5,101 nucleotides of DNA from Candidatus Kapaibacterium sp. Its GTDB lineage: Bacteria; Bacteroidota; Ignavibacteria; Kapaibacteriales; UBA961. Below, piece after piece: positions 1-5,101 of this stretch. The position numbers and the translations under genes are program-made. Position 1 is the first letter of the stretch; every line of letters starts with the position of its first letter. The stretch lies in NCBI GenBank assembly GCA_023259575.1, contig JALRHN010000151.1, forward strand, positions 1 to 5,101. The letters run 5' to 3'. Under the pieces are notes generated by a model. It searched no databases and was not told the origin of the DNA. It saw only the letters and a list, made by a program, of their open reading frames with translations.

Positions 1-175
1 ATAATTTAGTGTCAATTTGATACTTGTTCCATGAGAAGCACTTTTGTAAGTTGCATGTATGAGAAGTAAAACACTTATCGCCAGCTCAAATCTACTCCAA
101 CACGGAACTATAAGAGGTAATTCATTTGAATCATACCTTGCATTGAGACGTGCACTTATAGCATTTCTAATTCAT

Positions 176-227
176 ATATCAGAACATCAGCATATTACTT
201 TTAAAACAATTTAAAAAGCTCTGATAT
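176..227. repeat. 8-bp inverted repeat enclosing an AT-only inner hairpin
   Basis: ATATCAGA at 176-183 is the exact reverse complement of TCTGATAT at 220-227, with 36 bases between the arms. Inside, TTTTAAA at 199-205 can pair with TTTAAAA at 210-216 around a 4-base loop. The inner arms are pure A and T and would arise easily by chance in sequence this AT-rich. The outer arms include G-C pairs and are the better evidence. No known element matches. It may be a weak RNA structure, a binding site, or chance. Confidence 0.3.
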
Positions 228-240
228 TATTCCAACTGTA

Positions 241-258
241 GATTATTAATCAATAATC
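241..258. repeat. Small perfect hairpin (7-bp stem, 4-base loop)
   Basis: GATTATT at 241-247 pairs with AATAATC at 252-258 across the loop AATC. There is only one G-C pair, at the outer end, and no T-run follows, so it is not a credible terminator. It lies about 100 bases upstream of the lat start, where an operator or leader structure would be possible, but chance is a fair explanation in this composition. Confidence 0.25.
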
Positions 259-306
259 GTACCGAATTCAAACCTGCAGAATAAAATTTAAATTATTTTA
301 AGAGTG

Positions 307-326
307 TTTATTGTCAAGACAATAAA
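307..326. promoter_or_regulatory. 20-bp palindrome, candidate operator for lat
   Basis: The left arm TTTATTGTC (307-315) is the exact reverse complement of the right arm GACAATAAA (318-326), with AA in the centre. Nine matching base pairs, two of them G-C, around a 2-base centre form a dyad on duplex DNA. This suits a homodimeric helix-turn-helix regulator; the 2-base gap is too tight for a stable RNA hairpin. The site ends 35 bp before the lat ATG, where a repressor or activator site would be expected. The half-site AAGACAAT, spanning the centre and right arm (316-323), recurs at 350-357. In Mycobacterium tuberculosis the lat gene neighbours an Lrp/AsnC-type regulator gene, but none is visible here, so the binding protein is unknown. 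Confidence 0.4.
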
Positions 327-361
327 TCACTTTGATACCTTACACATTTAAGACAATACTT

Positions 362-1708
362 ATGAATATAAATAAAGAATATTATTCACCTAAATATGTA
401 GTAGAACCAGAATCCGTTCTACATGAATTGGGGAATTATATGTTGGCTGATGGTTTTGAAATTGTATATGATGTATCTAAAAGTCATGGAGTATATTTAC
501 ACGATGCTAAAACTGGCAAAGACTATTTAGATTTCTTTACATGTTTTGCATCAAATCCTATCGGTTTAAATCATCCAAAGATGACAGATCCTGCTTTTAT
601 TGAATATTTAGGAAAAATATCAGTAAATAAACCTTCTAATTCTGACTTGTATTCTGAAGCTATGGCAACTTTTGTTAAAACATTCTTTACCATAGCAGTT
701 CCTGACTATTTTATCCATAGTTTTTATATTGAAGGTGGTGCACTTGCAATTGAAAATGCATTAAAGGTAGCATTTGATTGGAAAGTAAAGAAGAACTTTA
801 AGAAAGGCTATACAATAGAGAAGGGGCATAAGATATTACATTTTACTCAAGCATTTCATGGTAGATCTGGTTATACAATGTCTTTAACAAATACAGATCC
901 AAATAAGACAGCATTATATCCAAAATTTGATTGGCCTAGGGTGTCTAATCCTTTTATAGTATTTCCAATTGAGAACAATTTGCAAGATCTGATAGAAAGA
1001 GAAAATCAATCTATAAGAGAGATAAAGCAGGCATTTATCAATAATCCTGATGATATTGCTGCAATTATCATTGAGCCTATACAAGGAGAAGGCGGAGATA
1101 ATCATTTTCGACCAGAGTTTTTGCAACGATTACGTGAAATTGCAAATGAAGAAGAGGCATTATTAATATTTGATGAAGTTCAAACAGGTGTTGGCCTTAC
1201 AGGAACTATGTGGGCTCATCAGCAATTAGGAGTAAAACCAGATATTCTTGCATTTGGAAAAAAAATGCAAGTATGTGGAATTTTAGCAACTAGTAGAGTA
1301 GATGAAGTACCTGATAATGTGTTTAGAGTTTCAAGTAGAATTAATTCTACTTGGGGTGGAAGCCTAACAGATATGGTGCGTGCAACTAGATATTTAGAGT
1401 TAATTCAAGAAGATAATATCTTAGAAAATGTTAAGCAAACTGGAAATGCTTTACAAGCTAGATTGCATAAATTACAACAAGAGTTTCCATTGATTATTTC
1501 TAATTGTAGAGGTCGTGGATTATTTAGTGCTTTTGATTTTCCTGATCCAGAAACAAGAAAGAAATTCCTTCATAATTGTTTTGATAGAGGATTAATTATT
1601 CTTGCATGTGGAGAAAAATCTGTTCGGTTCAGGCCAGCTTTAACTTTGCAGATTAAAGAACTTGAAGAAGGTATGAATATAATTAGAGATTCAATTATTT
1701 CTTTATAA
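362..1708 (+). CDS. lat: L-lysine 6-aminotransferase (lysine epsilon-aminotransferase)
   Basis: This PLP enzyme (class-III aminotransferase fold, cytosolic) moves the epsilon-amino group of L-lysine to 2-oxoglutarate, giving glutamate and 2-aminoadipate 6-semialdehyde, which cyclises to piperideine-6-carboxylate. That is the first step of a lysine-degradation route. From ATG-362 the protein has 448 residues, against about 449 for M. tuberculosis Lat (Rv3290c). Recalled active-site positions then coincide: PLP lysine K300 in F-G-K-K, D271 and Q274 in F-D-E-V-Q-T-G, E243 in Q-G-E-G-G, N328 and T330 in N-S-T-W-G-G, R422 in V-R-F-R-P, and an F-H-G-R-S-G-Y-T block near 165-172. The frame also opens at TTG-332, adding 10 residues. 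I prefer the ATG because of this length and numbering match and because TTG lies just beyond the palindrome. No Shine-Dalgarno is visible at either start. No semialdehyde dehydrogenase or Lrp-type regulator is in the window. The family call is very secure; the start is likely. Confidence 0.96.
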   Translation: MNINKEYYSPKYVVEPESVLHELGNYMLADGFEIVYDVSKSHGVYLHDAKTGKDYLDFFTCFASNPIGLNHPKMTDPAFIEYLGKISVNKPSNSDLYSEAMATFVKTFFTIAVPDYFIHSFYIEGGALAIENALKVAFDWKVKKNFKKGYTIEKGHKILHFTQAFHGRSGYTMSLTNTDPNKTALYPKFDWPRVSNPFIVFPIENNLQDLIERENQSIREIKQAFINNPDDIAAIIIEPIQGEGGDNHFRPEFLQRLREIANEEEALLIFDEVQTGVGLTGTMWAHQQLGVKPDILAFGKKMQVCGILATSRVDEVPDNVFRVSSRINSTWGGSLTDMVRATRYLELIQEDNILENVKQTGNALQARLHKLQQEFPLIISNCRGRGLFSAFDFPDPETRKKFLHNCFDRGLIILACGEKSVRFRPALTLQIKELEEGMNIIRDSIISL

Positions 1709-1709
1709 T

Positions 1710-1741
1710 AAAAAAAGCCGCATCATTGATGCGGCTTTTTT
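1710..1741. terminator. Bidirectional rho-independent terminator between lat and rseP
   Basis: GCCGCATC (1717-1724) pairs with GATGCGGC (1728-1735) around a 3-base loop. An A-run (1710-1716) flanks it on the left and a T-run (1736-1741) on the right. The GC-rich stem followed by a T-run reads as an intrinsic terminator on both strands. It sits in the 38 bp between two convergent stop codons, beginning 2 bases after the lat stop and ending 6 bases before the last base of rseP, so it can end both transcripts. It is by far the most GC-rich short stem in this AT-rich window, which argues against chance. Confidence 0.93.
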
Positions 1742-1746
1742 ATTCT

Positions 1747-3132
1747 TTATTTGATTAAATCATTTATCGTAATAAATAAAAATAGAAGCAATAAAAGGGC
1801 GACACCAATTTGTTGCACCATCATTTTAACTTTAATAGGAACTTCTTTCTTAGTTATACCTTCGATAATAATAAATACAAGATGACCACCATCCAAAGCA
1901 GGAATAGGCAAAATATTTATAACAGCTATAGATACTGACAAAGAAGCAACCAGCAGTAAAAAATCCGTAATACCTTTTTCTGCCTGTTTTCCAGCAATTT
2001 TAGCTATTTGAACAGGGCCTCCAATACTTTCTCTAAAAGACATTTTTCCTTGAAAAATACTTGAAATAGTTTTGAAGAATAGGCTAATATTCATATTGGT
2101 TTGATCTAGTCCAACACTTAATGCTTGGGCTAAAGTATAATCGGAGTGTTTCTTAGGTCCAGCATATAATTGCCCAGTTTGAACACCAATTCTCCATCTA
2201 TTTACACTGCCATCATATTTTGGTTTAATAGTGTCTTGTTTAATAAGATTACCGTGCTTCCAGGAAATTTCTAATGGTTTTTCCTTGTTTTTAGTAATTA
2301 ATGTCACAAATTCTTCTGCACTAATAAGAGGATTTCCATTTAAAGAAAGTAAAGTATCACCAGCTTTAATGCCTATGTTTTCTGCCGGCATCATTGATTC
2401 CACTGCCATTGTGACAATTCTTATACCATCTGGAGCAATTCCTAAGCCTTTTTTCTGAGTAATTGCATCTACCAAAGACTTTCCATCAGCTTTAATTGTC
2501 TTTTTTACATTTTCTGCAGTTTGAACTTCAATAAACCTATCCTCACCTAAATGTTCTAATGTCAATCCAGATGCAATATCTTCCCAGCTATTAACAGGTT
2601 TATTATTTATACTTAGAATTTTATCACCGGATCTCATTCCAGCTGAATAGCATACAGATCCAGATTGAACAAATGAAACTGTTGTAGTAGCACTTTCATT
2701 CTTTCCTTCTGAAAAAGCTATACTAGAATAAATACCAAATGATAATATAAAATTGAATAGAACTCCAGCACTAATAACTAATGCTTTTTGAAAAGGGTTT
2801 TTTGATCTAAACTCCCAAGGTTTTGGCTCTGACACTAATTGTTCATTATCAAAACTTTCGTCTACCATGCCCGAAATTTTAACATATCCACCAATAGGAA
2901 GAAGGCAAAGTCTATAATCTGTATGATCACCACCATCCCAGTTTTCTGGTAAATTTCCAAATGTAAAGCCATTGATTTTATTCCATCCGAAAAGTCTAAA
3001 TCCCATACCTATAGCAAAAATCTCTGCCCTCATGCCACAAGCTTTTGCAGTTAAAAAATGCCCTAGTTCATGAATCGTAACTATTATTCCAATAACTTTT
3101 ACAAATTGAACAAAAAGATTAAGTGTTTCCAT
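1747..3132 (-). CDS. rseP: RIP metalloprotease RseP (site-2 protease, M50 family)
   Basis: This is an inner-membrane zinc protease that cuts substrates within the bilayer. In E. coli it cleaves the anti-sigma factor RseA after DegS, releasing sigma-E, and clears signal-peptide remnants. The 461 residues have family order and length (E. coli RseP is 450). Membrane segment 1 spans about 8-28 and contains the zinc motif H21-E22-L-G-H25. G-G-Y-V-K-I-S-G-M-V-D-E-S lies at 81-93, and a second membrane segment at about 117-141. Two PDZ domains follow, about 155-212 (with S-G-D-K-I-L-S-I-N) and 240-305 (with A-G-D-T-L-L-S-L-N). The third segment carries N406-I-L-P-I-P-A-L-D414-G-G, where D414 is the third zinc ligand, and the last spans about 436-456. 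The segment at 41-80 is longer than I expect for Bacteroidia homologues. All catalytic residues are present. No Shine-Dalgarno precedes ATG-3132. dxr, its frequent neighbour elsewhere, is absent; the next gene upstream is pfkA-like, 132 bp away. Confidence 0.96.
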   Translation of the reverse strand: METLNLFVQFVKVIGIIVTIHELGHFLTAKACGMRAEIFAIGMGFRLFGWNKINGFTFGNLPENWDGGDHTDYRLCLLPIGGYVKISGMVDESFDNEQLVSEPKPWEFRSKNPFQKALVISAGVLFNFILSFGIYSSIAFSEGKNESATTTVSFVQSGSVCYSAGMRSGDKILSINNKPVNSWEDIASGLTLEHLGEDRFIEVQTAENVKKTIKADGKSLVDAITQKKGLGIAPDGIRIVTMAVESMMPAENIGIKAGDTLLSLNGNPLISAEEFVTLITKNKEKPLEISWKHGNLIKQDTIKPKYDGSVNRWRIGVQTGQLYAGPKKHSDYTLAQALSVGLDQTNMNISLFFKTISSIFQGKMSFRESIGGPVQIAKIAGKQAEKGITDFLLLVASLSVSIAVINILPIPALDGGHLVFIIIEGITKKEVPIKVKMMVQQIGVALLLLLFLFITINDLIK

Positions 3133-3264
3133 GATAAAACTAAAAAATGTATAGTATGTCTACTTAATGCAGATAAAATGAAAATTTATAATAGAGTTGT
3201 TTGACGTTATGAGGGAATGTTGAGTGCAATCTTCATAGAAATAAATAAATGTCAAGAAAAATCA
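3133..3264 (-). other. Intergenic gap between pfkA-like gene and rseP
   Basis: This 132-bp AT-rich gap separates two genes on the minus strand. I see no GC-rich hairpin with a T-run, so there is no obvious terminator after the phosphofructokinase. A TTGACA hexamer on the minus strand (3255-3250) looks like a -35 box, but nothing close to a -10 box lies 16-18 bases downstream. AT-rich hexamers nearer the rseP start have no matching -35. rseP may have its own unrecognised promoter or may be read through from upstream. Confidence 0.45.
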
Positions 3265-4272
3265 TTATCGTAATGCTAGTGCTAAATCTATAATAGCTTC
3301 TGGTATACCTGGATGACTTGTTTGGCTATCATCTGCTGCTATATTAAGTGGAATCACATGAGGCATATGACCAGTATAATATGCAGTATAAAAACCACTG
3401 TCACATTTATTGAAAGCATCTACAACCATTCGATAAGCAACCCAACTAGCTCTTAGAATATCAGTAACAGCGGCATTGCCCCCTCTTTGAAAATAGCTCA
3501 TATCCACAGTTCTAATTTCATGTCTGATATTTCTTTTTTTAAATATAGACTCTAAAGTTTCTCTTATTTGAGGTAAATCTTGTTCATATCCTTCGGCTAC
3601 AATTATTCTTGTATCTCGATCTCTTTCATCAACCATTGTTGCAAGTTTTTCAAAATCTACTTCTTCTCCTGGTGTTATAACATATTCTGCGCCAGTAGCA
3701 ATTCCTGCATAAAAAGCTAGATAAGCAGATGCTCTTCCCATTGATTTAATTAAATATACTCTTCGATGTGAAGATGCTGTGTCACGAATCCATTCAAGCA
3801 TTTCTAGGCTTTTATCAAGAGCACTATAAAATCCGATAGAAGACCCATATTCATTACACACGTCATTATCTATTGAACCTGGGGCGCATAAAATCTTAGT
3901 TTTTATATTGTCAGATTGTAATAATCCATGTATAGCATTAGCAGCTTTGATGCTACCATTACCTCCACAAACAAATAAATAGTCTATTCTATTATCATAT
4001 AGATTTCTAGCTGTAGTTTCTAATAAAGAAGAATCTGTAGCTAATTCAGGTACTCTTACAGTACCTAAAATTGTTCCGCCTGCAGAAGTAATACCAGCAA
4101 CACTTAATTTATCTAGTTTTCTATAATTATTATAAATAAGCCCTTTCCATCCATCCAAAACACCAATAACAGATGTTTCGGGATGAATATTTAATGAAGA
4201 TCTAACAACTGCACGAACAAATGCGTTCATACCCGAGCAATCGCCACCGCCAGTTAATACTGCAAATTTCAT
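3265..4272 (-). CDS. pfkA: Divergent 6-phosphofructokinase (PFK-A family)
   Basis: This is a cytosolic sugar-phosphate kinase of the ATP/PPi phosphofructokinase superfamily, expected to phosphorylate fructose 6-phosphate at C1. The 335 residues span the whole fold (E. coli PfkA has 320). The opening V-L-T-G-G-G-D-C-S-G-M-N-A (5-17) resembles the mixed ATP/PPi group. R73 matches E. coli R72. P-G-S-I-D-N-D (131-137) supplies the catalytic base D135 and D137, R171 matches R162, M-G-R is at 178-180, and R263 in Y-F-Q-R-G-G matches R252. Two active-site positions differ. The nucleotide loop reads G-G-N105-G-S instead of G-G-D-G-S/T, losing the Mg-ATP aspartate (E. coli D103). The fructose-6-phosphate histidine (E. 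coli H249) is Y260. Glycines at the positions of E. coli G104 and G124 are what ATP-dependent enzymes carry; PPi enzymes usually have Asp and Lys. A Shine-Dalgarno AAAGGA lies 8 bases before ATG-4272. The family is secure; donor, substrate and full activity are not. The gene symbol denotes the family. Confidence 0.88.
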   Translation of the reverse strand: MKFAVLTGGGDCSGMNAFVRAVVRSSLNIHPETSVIGVLDGWKGLIYNNYRKLDKLSVAGITSAGGTILGTVRVPELATDSSLLETTARNLYDNRIDYLFVCGGNGSIKAANAIHGLLQSDNIKTKILCAPGSIDNDVCNEYGSSIGFYSALDKSLEMLEWIRDTASSHRRVYLIKSMGRASAYLAFYAGIATGAEYVITPGEEVDFEKLATMVDERDRDTRIIVAEGYEQDLPQIRETLESIFKKRNIRHEIRTVDMSYFQRGGNAAVTDILRASWVAYRMVVDAFNKCDSGFYTAYYTGHMPHVIPLNIAADDSQTSHPGIPEAIIDLALALR

Positions 4273-4280
4273 TGGTGAAT

Positions 4281-4286
4281 TCCTTT
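4281..4286 (-). promoter_or_regulatory. Shine-Dalgarno site of the pfkA-like gene
   Basis: On the minus strand AAAGGA is followed by 8 bases and then ATG-4272, standard spacing for a ribosome binding site. It fixes the start of the phosphofructokinase. It is the only clear Shine-Dalgarno in the window, since lat and rseP lack one. It lies in the 39-bp gap after the paaG-like stop codon, which suits independent initiation on a shared transcript. Confidence 0.7.
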
Positions 4287-4311
4287 GTTAAGCTAAATCT
4301 TACTAATACAA

Positions 4312-5097
4312 CTACTTACCTAAAAATCTTGGAGAACGTTTTTCGATAAAGGCTTTCACACCTTCAGCATAATCATGAGATTCGCCTGCTAATTGTTGAT
4401 ATTCAGACTCCATATCTAAAATATCATCTAAACTTGCATCAAGACCTTTTTGTAATAATAATTTAACATATCCATATGTTTGAGTAGGGCCTTCTGCATA
4501 TGTTTTTGCTAAAGCATGTAAACCTTCTTGAAATGCCTGTGGATGATAAACATGATTTACCATACCTATTCTTAAAGCTTCATCAGCATTAATTGGTTTA
4601 TTCAGTGTAGCAAATTCAAATGCTTTAGAATAACCCATAATTTTAGGGTAAAAGTAATTTGCACCTGAATCTGGAATTAATGCTATTCCTATAAAGGCTT
4701 CTACTAATTTTGCTGAAGAACTCATGATACGAAGATCGCATGCCAATGCAAGTGATAATCCAGCTCCAGCTGCTACACCATTAATTCCGGCTATCACCGG
4801 TTTTGGTAGAGAAGTAATTGACCTTATGATAGGATTATATCTTCTTTCTAATGAATCTTTTAAAGAACGTTTGCTATTTCCTGCTGGTGCATCTTTAAGA
4901 TCCTGTCCAGAACAAAATGCTTTGCCATTTCCAGTTAAAATAACACATCTAATTTCTTCATTTTCATGACAATGCATAAAAGCCTGAAGTAGTTCATGTG
5001 TTAACTCTTCATTACAGGCATTGTACACTTCAGGCCTATTCAGGGTTATAGTGTAAATTCCGGATTCAAATGAAGTTAATATTGTATTGTAATTCAT
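4312..5097 (-). CDS. paaG: PaaG-type enoyl-CoA hydratase/isomerase (crotonase family)
   Basis: This is a crotonase-fold acyl-CoA enzyme. The closest family I recognise is PaaG, which isomerises ring-1,2-epoxyphenylacetyl-CoA to the oxepin form in phenylacetate breakdown and can also shift double bonds in unsaturated acyl-CoAs. The 261 residues match PaaG length (E. coli 262). Oxyanion-hole and CoA-binding segments are F-C-S-G-Q-D-L (62-68) and N-G-V-A-A-G-A-G (106-113). D143 in I-P-D-S-G aligns with the catalytic aspartate of PaaG. The two glutamates of true enoyl-CoA hydratases (rat E144 and E164) are replaced by S115 and F135, so simple hydration is unlikely to be its main reaction. The tail E-G-V-K-A-F-I-E-K-R-S-P-R-F-L-G-K closely follows E. 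coli PaaG. ATG-5097 matches the PaaG N-terminus; the frame stays open for the last 4 bases upstream, so a longer start cannot be excluded. No other paa gene is visible. It probably heads or continues an operon with the pfkA-like gene. The symbol denotes the subfamily. Confidence 0.9.
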   Translation of the reverse strand: MNYNTILTSFESGIYTITLNRPEVYNACNEELTHELLQAFMHCHENEEIRCVILTGNGKAFCSGQDLKDAPAGNSKRSLKDSLERRYNPIIRSITSLPKPVIAGINGVAAGAGLSLALACDLRIMSSSAKLVEAFIGIALIPDSGANYFYPKIMGYSKAFEFATLNKPINADEALRIGMVNHVYHPQAFQEGLHALAKTYAEGPTQTYGYVKLLLQKGLDASLDDILDMESEYQQLAGESHDYAEGVKAFIEKRSPRFLGK

Positions 5098-5101
5098 ATG
5101 T

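Larger units (their letters stand above)
1..306. other. Non-coding region upstream of lat, no supported gene
   Basis: No frame here gives a protein I recognise. The longest ATG-initiated reading frame I traced by eye runs 59-214 on the plus strand (51 codons). It has no ribosome binding site and no family resemblance I can name, so I do not call it. Base composition shifts along the stretch: 61-120 is about 42% G+C by count, whereas 181-300 is below 25%. Several inverted repeats occur: 116-119 with 134-137, enclosing 120-124 with 127-131; 176-183 with 220-227; and 241-247 with 252-258. A short direct repeat, ATGAGAAG, occurs at 31-38 and 59-66. I found no tRNA arms, convincing sigma-70 pair or insertion sequence end. 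It could be a long regulatory leader for lat, a decayed gene, or the edge of something lying left of the window. Confidence 0.6.

Noticed and set aside
116..137. Imperfect hairpin, possible tRNA arm
   Set aside because: The loop is too tight and the stem is interrupted by unpaired bases; no acceptor, D, anticodon or T arms can be assembled around it.
59..214. Plus-strand ORF of 51 codons in the left flank
   Set aside because: There is no ribosome binding site and no recognisable family. It spans the composition step and overlaps inverted repeats; an ORF this short is expected by chance.
267..294. Possible lat promoter, TTCAAA with TAAATT 16 bases later
   Set aside because: Both boxes match only four of six positions, which is common by chance in such AT-rich sequence; no Bacteroidota-type TAnnTTTG box at proper spacing was found either.
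285..294. AATTTAAATT palindrome
   Set aside because: It is pure A and T in a very AT-rich stretch; chance occurrence is likely.
914..1126. 70-residue minus-strand ORF inside lat
   Set aside because: It is antisense to conserved aminotransferase sequence, has no family resemblance and no start signal; it is a shadow of the real gene.
2231..2458. 75-residue plus-strand ORF inside rseP
   Set aside because: It is antisense to the PDZ domains of rseP; it has no independent evidence of coding.
3227..3255. Possible sigma-70 promoter for rseP starting with TTGACA on the minus strand
   Set aside because: The -35 hexamer is perfect, but no hexamer 16-18 bases downstream matches TATAAT in more than about three positions.
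4724..4969. 81-residue plus-strand ORF inside the paaG-like gene
   Set aside because: It is antisense to the most conserved part of the crotonase fold; it is a shadow frame.
1..5101. Novel defence, mobile or secretion system
   Set aside because: All four genes belong to well-known metabolic or housekeeping families; no transposase, repeat array, toxin pair or nuclease is visible.

Overview
The window is an AT-rich bacterial chromosomal segment, about one-third G+C by eye. It holds four intact protein genes and one structured non-coding stretch at the left end. The best clue to the organism is the site-2 protease RseP. It carries the G-G-Y-V-K-I-S-G-M-(I/V)-D-E-S block typical of the Bacteroidota/Chlorobiota/Ignavibacteriota (FCB) group, and a longer cytoplasmic segment before that block that I associate, from memory only, more with the Ignavibacteria/Chlorobi side than with classical Bacteroidia. 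Two of the three starts with readable upstream sequence lack a Shine-Dalgarno motif, which is common in this group, but pfkA has a clear one. Lineage is therefore an inference at the FCB level, not an identification.

Layout from left to right. Positions 1-361 contain no gene I can support. The first ~175 bases are somewhat richer in G+C (42% by count over 61-120), the rest is very AT-rich, and several inverted repeats lie across it. The most precise is a 20-bp palindrome just upstream of the first gene. Positions 362-1708 (+) encode L-lysine 6-aminotransferase (lat). It converges on rseP (1747-3132, -), and the 38 bp between the two stop codons hold a strong symmetric hairpin that can terminate transcription from both sides. 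After a 132-bp gap come a divergent phosphofructokinase (3265-4272, -) and, 39 bp upstream of it on the same strand, a PaaG-type enoyl-CoA hydratase/isomerase (4312-5097, -) whose start lies 4 bp from the window edge.

How the genes fit together. paaG-like and pfkA-like look co-transcribed, from their spacing and from the Shine-Dalgarno site in the gap. rseP follows on the same strand with no visible terminator, so it may share the transcript. lat is a separate, single-gene unit. The contents are metabolic and envelope housekeeping: lysine catabolism, sugar phosphate phosphorylation, acyl-CoA isomerisation and intramembrane proteolysis. I see no mobile element, CRISPR array, RNA gene, toxin or defence module. 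The points most worth a second look are the altered active-site residues of the phosphofructokinase, the dyad-symmetric site in front of lat, and the PaaG-like enzyme paired with a sugar kinase instead of with phenylacetate genes.
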